Shown piece after piece: positions 50,823 through 60,072 of a stretch of DNA of 64,000 nucleotides. The DNA is from Peptostreptococcaceae bacterium (GTDB lineage Bacteria > Bacillota > Clostridia > Peptostreptococcales > Peptostreptococcaceae): positions 620,001-684,000 of the forward strand of contig CABIZO010000003.1 of NCBI GenBank assembly GCA_902363255.1. Reading direction: 5' to 3'. The translations under genes were made by a program, and so were the position numbers. How positions within the stretch are numbered: position 1 is the first letter of the stretch; each line of letters opens with the position of its first letter. The notes under the pieces are model-generated. The model saw nothing but the letters and a program-made list of their open reading frames with translations, did no database searches and was not told the DNA's origin.

Positions 50823-50938
50823 TATTACAATATACATTATATATCCTTTACTTTTCATATACTAGCATTTCTTTATATTTTTTTGTATTATTTTATTTTT
50901 ATTTTAAATTAGCTTTTATTCATTATTAATGCTATACT

Positions 50939-51457
50939 TTAGATTGTTTTTTTGTCTATTACCTTTTCAAAAGCTATTCTTTCTGCATTGTCTTTTAAAT
51001 AAATTACTCCACAGTACTCAAACCCATTTTTAGTTAAAAATCTTTGCATTGATTTATTTTGTTTATGAGTATCAATTTTTATATGATTTATATTATTTTC
51101 TAAGCAAACTTTTTCTATGTATCTGAATAATTCTCCAGCTACCCCTTGACCTTTTATATTACTAGAGACTGCCACTCGATGTACAACAGCATACTCTCCA
51201 TTACTAATCCATTTTCCATCATAGATTACATTATAATCACTTTCACCATCAAAAGATAAGTAAGCTGTAGCAATTATTTTATTATTTTTTAATAAGACAT
51301 AGGATTCTCCACCTTCGATATCCTTCATTATACTTTCTTCATTTGGATAACCATTTTGCCATTGATCAATATTATTTTCTCTAAAGTAATTTTGAGCTTC
51401 TTCAATTATGTTAATAATATCTTTTATATCTGATTTTTCTGACTTTCTAAATTCCAT
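50939..51457 (-). CDS. GNAT family N-acetyltransferase
   Basis: A 172-residue GNAT fold protein. Motif A reads VVHRAVSSNIKGQGVAGELF (the QxxGxA/G acetyl-CoA loop as KGQGVAGE, about 112-119), followed by the KIDTHKQNKSMQRFLTKNGF segment with the conserved asparagine, and FEYCGVIYL. The N-terminal half (AQNYFRENNIDQWQNGYPNE) matches a common clostridial GNAT subfamily acting on unknown small molecules. The start has AAAAGGAGAGTATTAT. No clear terminator follows. The substrate cannot be told from sequence. Confidence 0.88.
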   Translation of the reverse strand: MEFRKSEKSDIKDIINIIEEAQNYFRENNIDQWQNGYPNEESIMKDIEGGESYVLLKNNKIIATAYLSFDGESDYNVIYDGKWISNGEYAVVHRVAVSSNIKGQGVAGELFRYIEKVCLENNINHIKIDTHKQNKSMQRFLTKNGFEYCGVIYLKDNAERIAFEKVIDKKTI

Positions 51458-51496
51458 ATAATACTCTCCTTTTTTTCATTTACATTTATTATATTA

Positions 51497-51528
51497 TAAA
51501 AGCTCCCATAACAAAGAGAGCTTTTTAT
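51497..51528 (-). terminator. Terminator of the TVP38 gene
   Basis: AAAAAGCTCTC and GGGAGCTTTTA form a hairpin (one mismatch) on the minus strand. Confidence 0.75.
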
Positions 51529-51538
51529 ATAATATAAA

Positions 51539-52222
51539 TTATTCGCTTTTATTTTTTTCATATTTTTTATAAATAAAAAATAATATTCCACTTACAAGTA
51601 AAGTTATTATAAATACAACAGCTGCCATTGTGTAATTTTTTATTCCAAGATAACTTCCTCCAATAGTAGAAGAAATAACAGATGGTAATCTTGCTACTCC
51701 TGATACTAATAAGAATGGTAACAATTTAATAGGCGTAATTCCTGCTGCATATGAAAGAACATCTTTTGGCGTTCCAGGAATTAAAAATATAAAAAATATA
51801 GTCATATATATTTTTTCATTATCTTTCAAAAATGACATCTTTTCTAATTTTTCTTTTGATACAAAAATTTCAACAAAGTCCATTCCAAATTTTTTCCCAA
51901 ATAAAAAAACTACCATCTGCCCTATCAATGTTCCAATTAAACAATATACTGCTCCCCAAAACCATCCAAAAGCATAACCTGAAGCAATCTCAATAGGTTC
52001 TCCAGGTATAACTGCTACAATAATTTGAAAAGCAGAAATTCCTATCATAATAAACTTACCCCATATTCCTGTATTCCTCACCCACTGTCTAAATTCTTTT
52101 GGATTTTTTACAAGGGAAATTATTTTGCCTCCTATAGAAAACCCTAGAATAAGAATTATTAATAAAAATATTACTCCTCCAGTTAATAGAATTTTTTTCT
52201 TTCTATCTAATTTTTTTATAAT
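51539..52222 (-). CDS. TVP38/TMEM64 family membrane protein, probable ATT start
   Basis: A DedA-superfamily (VTT domain) membrane protein of about 227 residues; the core shows IPGEPIEIASGYAFGWFWGA, the family's FxxxPxTPKDVLSYAAG as IPGTPKDVLSYAAG, and VARLPSVISSTIGGSYLG. The first ATG is at 52081, but the reading frame stays open upstream and encodes a proper first helix (TGGVIFLLIILILGFSIGGK). An AAGGAGG site at 52235-52229 sits before ATT ATT ATA AAA AAA TTA, with no ATG/GTG/TTG there. I therefore propose an ATT start (52222, or 52225). If wrong, the protein starts at ATG 52081 without a ribosome-binding site and lacks helix 1. Confidence 0.75.
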   Translation of the reverse strand: MIKKLDRKKKILLTGGVIFLLIILILGFSIGGKIISLVKNPKEFRQWVRNTGIWGKFIMIGISAFQIIVAVIPGEPIEIASGYAFGWFWGAVYCLIGTLIGQMVVFLFGKKFGMDFVEIFVSKEKLEKMSFLKDNEKIYMTIFFIFLIPGTPKDVLSYAAGITPIKLLPFLLVSGVARLPSVISSTIGGSYLGIKNYTMAAVVFIITLLVSGILFFIYKKYEKNKSE

Positions 52223-52317
52223 AATGAGCCTCCTTATTCTTAATTGTTATTTATTTTTTCCAACTGTACTTATATTAACCAAATAGATTCAATACATTCT
52301 TCCTCATTTATTACATA

Positions 52318-52366
52318 TAAAAAGAACATCCCTAAAGTATAAATTACATAAAGATGTTCTTTTTAT
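52318..52366 (-). terminator. Terminator of the dicarboxylate/amino acid symporter
   Basis: AAAAAGAACATC pairs with GATGTTCTTTTT across a 22-base loop. Confidence 0.85.
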
Positions 52367-52418
52367 TAACTAAAATTCAATTATTTTAAATAATGAAGAA
52401 ATTTGTTGTAGTAAAATT

Positions 52419-53690
52419 TTAAGCTATTATTTCTTCTTTACTTTCACTATAATATTTATATTTATCAAAATCATTTTCACTATTAGCAACAATTAATGTA
52501 CACACATTATCTCCCATAACATTTACTGTTGTTCTAAACATATCTACTATTCTTTCTACTCCCATTATTAACCCAATTCCTTCTAAAGGTAAATTAACTG
52601 ATGTAAGAACCATAGATAACATTATCATCCCAACTCCTGGAACTCCAGCAGTTCCTATTGATGCTAGTGTTGCTGTTAAAACTATAGTTATCATTTGATT
52701 TATTTCTAAATCTATTCCATATATTTGAGCTATAAATAAAGCTGCAACACCTTGCATTATAGCTGTTCCATCCATATTTATAGTTGCTCCCATAGGTATT
52801 GTAAATGATCTTGTTGTTTTACCCACACCTAAATCTTCAAGTATTTCCATAGAAGCAGGAACTGAAGCATTACTTGAAGAAGTTGAGAAAGTAATAGCTG
52901 CAACTTTTGTAAATTTCTTTAAAAATGGCATTATTTTTTGTTTTGTAAATATTTTAAATAGTCCACCATAAACTACAGTAACATGAATAGCTAGTCCTAA
53001 AAGCACCACTGCTAAGTACTTAATTAAAACTATAATAGCATCTTTTCCCACCGTAGAAAATGTTTCTGCAACTAGAGCAAATACCCCTATTGGAGCTGCC
53101 ATCATTATGATTCCAACCATTTTCATACATATTTCATTTGCACTTTCAAAAACTCTTCTTATCGGCTCTGCTTTTTCTCCCACTATACTCATAGCTACTC
53201 CTGTAAGTAATGCAAAGAATATTATTTGTAACATATCACCATTCGCAAAAGACGCAATTGGATTAGATGGTATTATTCCAAGAATTATATCTACTATAGA
53301 TTTTGACTCTCCTATAGATACCTCCCCAGTAACTACAGAACTCATATCAAGACCCATACCTGGCTTTAACACACTTCCTAAAAATAAAGCTGTTATTATC
53401 GCTATAGCTGTCGTTGATAAATAGAATACCATAGTTTTACTTCCTATTCTCCCCAACTGTTTAACGTCTCCCATCGATGATGATCCACATACCAATGAAA
53501 CAAATACTAGTGGAACAACCATCATTTTAATTGCCGATGTAAATCCTCCACCTAATACTTTAAATACACCACCTATAATTACCGTATCTTTTATGTAACT
53601 TTCTGGTAGTGATTTTAATAATAACCCAAATATAAAGCCTAAAAATAATCCTAATAAAATTTTACTCGTTAATGTAACTTTTTTCTTCAT
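52419..53690 (-). CDS. Dicarboxylate/amino acid:cation symporter (GltP/GltT type)
   Basis: A 423-residue DAACS transporter, related in fold to the SstT proteins but of the glutamate/aspartate-type subgroup. It carries TFSTSSSNASVPASMEILED (the serine-rich re-entrant loop HP1), GATINMDGTAIMQGV (the NMDGT Na+ site, which SstT replaces with NMGGAA), and GTAGVPGVGMIMLSMVL (HP2). Substrates may be glutamate, aspartate, C4-dicarboxylates or cystine. The start has AAAAGGAGATTGTATA. Monocistronic. Confidence 0.92.
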   Translation of the reverse strand: MKKKVTLTSKILLGLFLGFIFGLLLKSLPESYIKDTVIIGGVFKVLGGGFTSAIKMMVVPLVFVSLVCGSSSMGDVKQLGRIGSKTMVFYLSTTAIAIITALFLGSVLKPGMGLDMSSVVTGEVSIGESKSIVDIILGIIPSNPIASFANGDMLQIIFFALLTGVAMSIVGEKAEPIRRVFESANEICMKMVGIIMMAAPIGVFALVAETFSTVGKDAIIVLIKYLAVVLLGLAIHVTVVYGGLFKIFTKQKIMPFLKKFTKVAAITFSTSSSNASVPASMEILEDLGVGKTTRSFTIPMGATINMDGTAIMQGVAALFIAQIYGIDLEINQMITIVLTATLASIGTAGVPGVGMIMLSMVLTSVNLPLEGIGLIMGVERIVDMFRTTVNVMGDNVCTLIVANSENDFDKYKYYSESKEEIIA

Positions 53691-54048
53691 TATACAATCT
53701 CCTTTTTATATTTTTATTTGCCACTATTAAATTATACAATATTTTTCTGATTTTTGTTTATTTTTTTAAGTATAGCAAGATTTCATCAGTAATTTTATTT
53801 ATTTTTTTAAGTGTTTTTATTTTTAACTTTATTATATATATGTATTTCGAAATTCACATGTGTTTATTAATGTATTCATCGAAAAATTTGTTAATTACCA
53901 AAGTTAACCGAACCTTTTTCATGTTTACGCACTTAAAGTTCTTGTATTTGTGAAACTTAAGTTTTAAATCTAATCCTAAGTACTTAATTTCTAATATTCA
54001 TTATCCTATTTGATTAAATATTTTTTCATAGTTTATATCTTTATAAAT
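53691..54048. other. Non-coding gap upstream of the DAACS symporter
   Basis: About 360 bases with no gene I can support. A 22-codon minus-strand frame (MKKVRLTLVINKFFDEYINK) has no ribosome-binding site. No riboswitch fold is evident. The symporter promoter must be here. Confidence 0.4.
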
Positions 54049-54089
54049 AAAATACACCTAAGTTACATTTCCTTAGGTGTATTTTATTT
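54049..54089 (-). terminator. Terminator of the 193-residue hypothetical gene
   Basis: AAAATACACCTAAG pairs with CTTAGGTGTATTTT around a 9-base loop. Confidence 0.92.
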
Positions 54090-54104
54090 AGTATAATATT
54101 CATC

Positions 54105-54686
54105 TTATTCTATGGTATATATTCTTGTATTACAATATTGCATAAGCGGTATCTCAGTTTCTTTATCTAACTGACTCATAATCATAGTAATATCATAGTA
54201 ATTCTCATTTTTTTTATAAATGGCATAGGTTGATTTTATATGTCCTGGTATAGAATCTGTTATGACTTTAGAAGGAAAACATACTTGGCAACTTTTATTA
54301 TTCATTTGACTATCCATTGGTATTAATTCTTCAACTTGTAAAGGATGTAGTTTTCCACCAGGTCTAAAAAGATTATTATAATCATCTTCGCTATATTCCA
54401 CTATTGATGATGTTTCTATATTTGTATTACTATCCTTTTTTATTATTTCTTCCTTAAAGTTCTCAAAAACTTCTTTAATTGTGTATGAGCCAGAAAAATC
54501 CCCCCTAACAGTTGTCCTAGATCCTATTCTTTCACTGTAATTTACTTCCATTGTTGTATTGGAAGAGAAGGTAATTATATTATTGTCTCTATTAATCTCT
54601 TGTCCTGTAACTCCATACTCAATTTTTAATTTTTCAGCCTTGTTTATGACCTCTATTAGCTGTTTCAGTATATTATTTTCTTCCAT
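54105..54686 (-). CDS. Hypothetical protein, 193 residues, divergent from the LRR gene
   Basis: A soluble protein without signal or membrane segment. After a helical start (EENNILKQLIEVINKAEKLK) comes a beta-rich stretch (NIITFSSNTTMEVNYSERIG) and a C-terminal part with the lone pair of cysteines in KSCQVCFPSKVITDSIPGHI, which might bind a metal or form a disulfide. The start has GGAGGTGATTAA. It shares a 137-base divergent intergenic region with the LRR protein, so co-regulation or partnership is possible. I do not recognise a family. Confidence 0.6.
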   Translation of the reverse strand: MEENNILKQLIEVINKAEKLKIEYGVTGQEINRDNNIITFSSNTTMEVNYSERIGSRTTVRGDFSGSYTIKEVFENFKEEIIKKDSNTNIETSSIVEYSEDDYNNLFRPGGKLHPLQVEELIPMDSQMNNKSCQVCFPSKVITDSIPGHIKSTYAIYKKNENYYDITMIMSQLDKETEIPLMQYCNTRIYTIE

Positions 54687-54823
54687 TTAATCACCTCCAT
54701 TTGTTCTTTTTTTAAATATTATTTAAATATATTATGATTAGATATAAATTATTACTAACTATATTAATCAATATTAACAAATCAATATCTTAAATCATAT
54801 AAATAACAAAGGAGGTGCGTAAA

Positions 54824-56377
54824 ATGACTAACCTAGTCCCGGACATAAACTTAAAGACTGTCATAAACCAATACTTTTCCAGACCAGAAGATACAGAAAT
54901 AACTAAATTAGACTTAGAAAATATAAAGGGTTATATATACTCAGATATATCCTCCTTAGGCAAATATATCTGCAGTGTAGAAGGTCTTCAATATGCCACT
55001 AACATGACAGAGTTGCTTATAGAAAATAATTTAGTAACTAACATGGATCAACTTACTAACTTAGAAAATTTAAATACTTTATTTTTAAATAATAATTTAA
55101 TTGCTGTTGTGCCGGATTTGTCTAATATGACTAATTTGACATCTTTACTACTTAATAGTAATGAGATTAAGGATATTTCACCTATATCTAGTGGAAAAAA
55201 TCTTAGATTTATTAAAATTAATGAAAATAGAGTTTCTGATTTATCTTCATTATCTACTTTAGAAAACCTTAGAGAATTACGTGCCATGAATCAGGATATA
55301 GAAATTAAAGATGTTATAGAATCATCTGATTTTTATACATTAGACATTAGCTTTTTGAAAGACATTAATGGAGAAATACCTAGTAATATATCTCCCACTC
55401 ATTTAGGTGAATATAATTGTGAAAATAAAGAGATAGTTTGGGATACTTCCTTAATTGCCTTTGAAAGTCCTAGCTTTACTTTTGAAAGTGATGATGGCTA
55501 TTTTTCAGGTATTGTTACAGTAGATTTAATTGATGTAAATCAAACTGTTATTATAGATGATAAAAACTTAGAAATTGAACTAATTAATATTTTAAATAAA
55601 GAAAACAATATTATAACTTTAAAGGATATGCTAAAACTTAGATCTTTAGATTTAAGCAACAAAAATATCAAATCTTTAAAAGGATTAGAATTTGCAAACA
55701 ATTTATACACATTAATTCTAGATGGTACTTATGTTACTGATTTGCAATATGTTCCTTCATCTGTCAATTACATTTCATCTAAGAACTTAAAAAATGAAGT
55801 AAGCATTCCAGATGATAGATTAAAATCTCTTATAAATATTGTTTTAGGTAAAAATGACAAGTCAATCCTCACTTTTAATGATATAAAAAATCTAACTGTA
55901 TTAGATGAATTTGCTAATCATATTAACTCTTTAGAGGGATTACAGTATGCTGAAAATTTAAAAATTTTAAGTCTTTTAAATAATAAAATTTCCGATATAA
56001 ATCCTATATGCGCTTTAACTAAGTTAACTTACTTAGATCTTAGCAATAATAGTTTAAAAGATTTATCACCTTTATCTTCTTTTTATAAAAATATCTCTTA
56101 TATTTATGCTAATAATCAAAAAATCAATATCGAAAAAAGTATAAATCCACAAAATAATATTTTTAATTTATCTTTAGATTTTGTAAAAGATATTGATGGA
56201 AGCGTTATAAAGAATATAACTCCGTGTCAAAACGGTATATATAATAAAGAAGAAAATAATATAACTTGGAACTTAAATTGTATACCTTGTAATGTTAGTT
56301 TTAACTTTTCTGGTATAAATGATATTTTTTCTGGAACCGTTAATATAAAAATTAAAATAGATGAGCCAATAAACTGA
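54824..56377 (+). CDS. Internalin-like leucine-rich repeat protein without signal peptide
   Basis: A 517-residue protein with two tandem modules. Each starts with a Listeria-like cap (ITKLDLENIKGYIYSDISSL; ILTFNDIKNLTVLDEFANHI), runs through 22-residue LRRs of the internalin SDS22-like type (MTELLIENNLVTNMDQLTNL; LKILSLLNNKISDINPICAL; LTYLDLSNNSLKDLSPLSSF), then a beta domain (IPSNISPTHLGEYNCENKEI; IKNITPCQNGIYNKEENNIT) similar to the inter-repeat region. A shorter third LRR piece lies between. It has no signal peptide, LPXTG or wall-binding domain, so it appears cytoplasmic. The start at 54824 has AAGGAGGTGCGTAA; the GTG 9 bases earlier is part of that site. Confidence 0.85.
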   Translation: MTNLVPDINLKTVINQYFSRPEDTEITKLDLENIKGYIYSDISSLGKYICSVEGLQYATNMTELLIENNLVTNMDQLTNLENLNTLFLNNNLIAVVPDLSNMTNLTSLLLNSNEIKDISPISSGKNLRFIKINENRVSDLSSLSTLENLRELRAMNQDIEIKDVIESSDFYTLDISFLKDINGEIPSNISPTHLGEYNCENKEIVWDTSLIAFESPSFTFESDDGYFSGIVTVDLIDVNQTVIIDDKNLEIELINILNKENNIITLKDMLKLRSLDLSNKNIKSLKGLEFANNLYTLILDGTYVTDLQYVPSSVNYISSKNLKNEVSIPDDRLKSLINIVLGKNDKSILTFNDIKNLTVLDEFANHINSLEGLQYAENLKILSLLNNKISDINPICALTKLTYLDLSNNSLKDLSPLSSFYKNISYIYANNQKINIEKSINPQNNIFNLSLDFVKDIDGSVIKNITPCQNGIYNKEENNITWNLNCIPCNVSFNFSGINDIFSGTVNIKIKIDEPIN

Positions 56378-56430
56378 AAATAAAATAATAAAAGGCCAGC
56401 ATTAAAGCTAGCCTTTTATTATTTTATTTT
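56377..56430. terminator. Terminator of the LRR gene
   Basis: AAAATAAAATAATAAAAGGC pairs with GCCTTTTATTATTTTATTTT. Confidence 0.9.
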
Positions 56431-56439
56431 ACTCTTTTT

Positions 56440-57094
56440 CTTTTTAATGATAAAGATACTAATAATTATAGCTAATACTCCGCATATCATTATAGAAAGT
56501 TTACAAAATTAGGAACTTTAAATTTAATATACATATTATCTAAAGTATTTAAAGTATAATTCTAAGTATAAGTAGTCATTCCATCTTCTATTTCAGCAAT
56601 ATTTGTTGCATTTGTCTCTAAAAGTTTAAATGGAGTTGTCATATGAAAGTTTATATTTGTTGAGTTTCCTATAAAGTCAATTATTCTCATATCCTTCTCT
56701 GTCGTTTCTCCTAAAATAACATTTTTAGTATTTAAAGTTACTTTATAAGTATCATAAATCAAACTTTTTTCTTTTGATATATCCATAAATTCATTCTCTT
56801 TAATATCTTTATTTTTATTAGATATCACGTCCTTTATATTACCTAAATTTTTTGTCAATAAATATCCAGATTTATTATTTTCCTTTATTTTTTCAACCGA
56901 ATCAATGTTATAATCTTTCTTTACACTTTGTAGAACATCTTCTATCATATTTGTAGTTATATAATTAGTCATCAATAATTTCATATCTACGGTCATATTA
57001 CCTTTTTTATCTATATCTAATGTTAAATCTGTGTTTGCACATCCTACTAGTATAATATTTAAACATATTAATATAAAGCTAATAATTTTTTCAT
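56440..57094 (-). pseudogene. Membrane-anchored lipoprotein (LppM/DUF3153-like), multiply broken
   Basis: The natural start is the ATG at 57094, with AAGGTGGT upstream. It reads MKKLLALY then stops, while the lipobox sequence ILICLNIILVGCANTDLTLD continues in another frame, so the signal peptide carries a one-base frameshift. The main frame ends at TAG in GMTTYT-stop-NYTLNTLDN, where relatives would have Trp (TGG to TAG). A second frameshift precedes the C-terminal helix IMICGVLAIIISIFIIKKKK. The intact parent was a lipoprotein with a C-terminal transmembrane anchor, as in DUF3153/LppM-like proteins. A GTG at 57104 in the main frame would bypass the first lesion only. Confidence 0.65.
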
Positions 57095-57248
57095 ATCTTA
57101 CCACCTTTACTTAAAGATTATATCTATCATTATATATGTCATATTTAATCGATTTATGTTGCACTATTATTTTTAATATGTTACTCTATATGTTGTAAAA
57201 ATTAATTTTATACATAATGTGTATACAATACGACTTTGGAGGTAAAAG

Positions 57249-58157
57249 ATGAAAAATATATGCGTTATAGGCAGCTTAAATATGGATTTAGTTGTTAATG
57301 TAGATACAATGCCAAAACCTGGGCAAACTCTTTTAGGTGGAAATTTCAAAGAAGTACCAGGTGGTAAAGGAGCAAATCAAGCTGTTGCAATGGCTAGATT
57401 AGAAGGAAATGTTTCTATGATAGGTAAAGTTGGAAATGATGGTTTTGGTAAGACATTAATAGAAGCTCTAAATAATGACAATGTTAATACAAATCATATT
57501 CATACAGCAAATTGCTCAACCGGTGTAGCATTTATAACTGTAGATAAAAATGCACAAAACGCTATAGTTGTAGCTCCAGGAGCAAATTTTGAATTAACTA
57601 AATATGATATAGATAAAAATATGGATTGCATAAAGAACAGTGATATAGTAGTTATCCAACTTGAAACTCCACTAGAAACTGTAAAATATGCCCTACAAGT
57701 TGCAAAAGATTTAAATAAATATACTATACTTAATCCTGCACCAGCAGTTAAGTTAGATGATGAAATAATAAAAAATGTTGATTTACTAACTCCTAATGAA
57801 ACTGAGCTAGAAATCATCTCTGAAATAAAAATAGAAAATGAATATGATATAAATAGAGCTGCTAAGAAAATGATAGAGAAAGGTGTTAAAGAATTAATAG
57901 TTACTCTTGGTTCTAAAGGTAGCTTATATATAAATAAAGAAAAGTCATTCTTTAAATCAGCTTATAAAGTAGAAGCAGTTGATACTACTGCTGCTGGTGA
58001 TTCATTCACAGGAGCTTTAGCAGTTGCCCTATCAAATAATAAAACTATGGAGGATGCCATGGACTTTGCTTCTAAAGTAGGTGCTTTATCAGTTATGAAA
58101 GAAGGAGCTCAAAGCTCACTACCAACATTAAAAGACGTAGACAATTTTGGGAGGTAA
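57249..58157 (+). CDS. rbsK: Ribokinase
   Basis: A 302-residue PfkB-family sugar kinase, phosphorylating D-ribose to ribose-5-phosphate. N-terminal signature IGSLNMDLVVNVDTMPKPGQ, PfkB motif 1 GGKGANQAVAMARLEG (about residues 39-54), and motif 2 with the catalytic base Asp in VDTTAAGDSFTGALAVAL (about 251). The start has TTTGGAGGTAAAAG. It is the first gene of rbsKDACB, 2 bases before rbsD. No rbsR regulator is adjacent and no clear cre box is seen in the 140-base upstream region. Confidence 0.96.
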   Translation: MKNICVIGSLNMDLVVNVDTMPKPGQTLLGGNFKEVPGGKGANQAVAMARLEGNVSMIGKVGNDGFGKTLIEALNNDNVNTNHIHTANCSTGVAFITVDKNAQNAIVVAPGANFELTKYDIDKNMDCIKNSDIVVIQLETPLETVKYALQVAKDLNKYTILNPAPAVKLDDEIIKNVDLLTPNETELEIISEIKIENEYDINRAAKKMIEKGVKELIVTLGSKGSLYINKEKSFFKSAYKVEAVDTTAAGDSFTGALAVALSNNKTMEDAMDFASKVGALSVMKEGAQSSLPTLKDVDNFGR

Positions 58158-58159
58158 TT

Positions 58160-58549
58160 ATGAAAAAGACAAAAATGATAAACAGTGAATTATCTTATGT
58201 AATAAGTCAAATGGGACATACTGATTCTTTAACAATTGGAGATTGCGGTTTACCAATCCCTTCTGAAACTAAAAGAATTGATTTAGCTTTAACTCATAAT
58301 GTACCTACTTTTATTCAAACTTTAGATGTGGTACTTGAAGAATTATGTGTTGAAGATGCTATAATAGCTTCTGAGATAAAAGAAAAAAATCCAGAAGTTT
58401 ATGAAGCAATAAGAAAAAGAGTTTCTAACTTACAAGAAGTAAGCCATGAGGAATTTAAAGTTTTAACAAAAGACAGCAAGGCAGTAGTAAGAACTGGTGA
58501 ATGCAGTCCTTACGCTAACATAATTTTAAAATCAGGAGTAGTATTTTAA
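58160..58549 (+). CDS. rbsD: D-ribose pyranase
   Basis: A 129-residue RbsD/FucU-type mutarotase that interconverts beta-pyranose and beta-furanose forms of ribose so that the kinase can use it. Family motifs are visible: NSELSYVISQMGHTDSLTIG (with the catalytic His in GHTD), DCGLPIP, and RTGECSPYANIILKSGVVF at the end. The stop overlaps the rbsA start (TAATG), giving coupled translation. Length equals the usual 130-140. Confidence 0.96.
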   Translation: MKKTKMINSELSYVISQMGHTDSLTIGDCGLPIPSETKRIDLALTHNVPTFIQTLDVVLEELCVEDAIIASEIKEKNPEVYEAIRKRVSNLQEVSHEEFKVLTKDSKAVVRTGECSPYANIILKSGVVF

Positions 58550-60072
58550 TGAAAACACCAATTTTAAAAATGACAAATATAGTTAAAGAATTCCCTGGTG
58601 TTAAAGCCCTTGATGGAGTTAATATTGAACTTTATGAAGGTAAAGTTATGGCTCTTATGGGTGAAAATGGTGCTGGGAAATCAACACTTATGAAAATACT
58701 AAGTGGTGTATATAAAAAAGACGGTGGTGAAATCTTCTACAAAGGTGAAAAAGAAGATATAAAAGGTCCAAAAGATGCCACAGATAAAGGTATCGCTATA
58801 ATACACCAAGAGTTAAACTTAGTTAATGACTTAAGCATAGGTGAAAATATCTTTTTAGGAAGAGAACCTAAAAAAGGATTTAGAATCGATTTTAATAAAT
58901 TACATGCTGATAGTGAAGCTTTATTAAAAAGATTAAATATAAATAAAGACTCTAGAGAATTAGTAGAAAACTTGAGCATAGGTGAAAAGCAAATGATAGA
59001 AATTGCTAAAGCCCTTTCTCTAGACGCAAAAATTATAATAATGGATGAACCAACAGATGCCTTAACGGATAAGGAAACTTATTCTCTATTTAAAGTAATT
59101 AATGAATTAAAAGCTGACAACAAAGCTATTGTTTATATATCTCATAGATTAAAAGAAATATTTGAACTTTGTGACTATATAACTGTCCTTAGAGATGGTA
59201 AATTTGTTGGTCAAGAAGAAATATGTAACCTTGATGAAGACAAAATGATAGAAATGATGGTTGGTAGAAAATTAACTGATCAATTCCCTCATTTACAAGT
59301 TGAAAAAGGTGAAACAATTTTAAAGTTAGAAAATGTATCTAATAAATTTGTAAAAAATATATCTTTTGAAGTTAAAGCTGGTGAAATACTTGGTATATCA
59401 GGACTTATGGGTGCTGGTAGAAGTGAACTTGCTAAAACTATATATGGTCATCTTCCTTTAGAAAGTGGTCGTATTATAAAAAAAGGAAAAGAACTAAACC
59501 TAAAATCTTCATCTGACGGTGTAAAAAATAGAATTGCTTATGTTAGTGAAGATAGAAAAGGTGACGGACTTATTTTAGGCTTATCAATAAGAGAAAATAT
59601 GACTTTATCTTCTCTAGAAAGAATTTCTAATTCTTTTATAGTTGATAAAAACAAAGAAAAAGAAAGAGTTAATAGCTATATAGATAGAATAAGAATTAAA
59701 ACTCCTAGTATGGAGCAATTAATAAAAAATCTTTCTGGTGGTAATCAACAAAAAGTTGCCATAGCAAAAGCTCTTATGATACACCCTGATGTATTAATAT
59801 TAGATGAACCAACTCGTGGTGTAGATGTTGGTGCAAAAAAAGAAATTTATGATTTAATAAATGAATTTAAATCACAAGGTAAAGCAATCATTATGATTTC
59901 TTCTGAAATGCCTGAAATTCTAGGTCTATCTGATAGAATCTTAGTTTTAAGTCATGGTGAAATAACAGGGGAATTTGATATAAAAGAAGCTACACAAGAA
60001 AAAATACTAAAATGTGCAGTAGAAATTAAGGAGGATCACAGGGATGTCATCTCAAGTGAAGCAACAGCATAA
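58549..60072 (+). CDS. rbsA: Ribose ABC transporter ATP-binding protein
   Basis: A 507-residue cytoplasmic ATPase with two ABC domains. First domain: Walker A GENGAGKST (about 38-46), signature LSIGEKQM, Walker B KIIIMDEPTDALTD. Second domain: degenerate Walker A GLMGAGRSELAKT, signature NLSGGNQQKVAIAKAL, Walker B LILDEPTRGVDVGAKKEI. The typical asymmetric arrangement of sugar CUT2 transporters. It works with RbsC and RbsB. The last 29 bases overlap rbsC. AGGAGTAGTATTTTA precedes its ATG. Confidence 0.96.
   Translation: MKTPILKMTNIVKEFPGVKALDGVNIELYEGKVMALMGENGAGKSTLMKILSGVYKKDGGEIFYKGEKEDIKGPKDATDKGIAIIHQELNLVNDLSIGENIFLGREPKKGFRIDFNKLHADSEALLKRLNINKDSRELVENLSIGEKQMIEIAKALSLDAKIIIMDEPTDALTDKETYSLFKVINELKADNKAIVYISHRLKEIFELCDYITVLRDGKFVGQEEICNLDEDKMIEMMVGRKLTDQFPHLQVEKGETILKLENVSNKFVKNISFEVKAGEILGISGLMGAGRSELAKTIYGHLPLESGRIIKKGKELNLKSSSDGVKNRIAYVSEDRKGDGLILGLSIRENMTLSSLERISNSFIVDKNKEKERVNSYIDRIRIKTPSMEQLIKNLSGGNQQKVAIAKALMIHPDVLILDEPTRGVDVGAKKEIYDLINEFKSQGKAIIMISSEMPEILGLSDRILVLSHGEITGEFDIKEATQEKILKCAVEIKEDHRDVISSEATA

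Noticed and set aside
53868..53936. Short minus-strand frame MKKVRLTLVINKFFDEYINK resembling an integrase N-terminus
   Set aside because: Only 22 codons, no ribosome-binding site, no other recombinase motif and no attachment-site repeats nearby.
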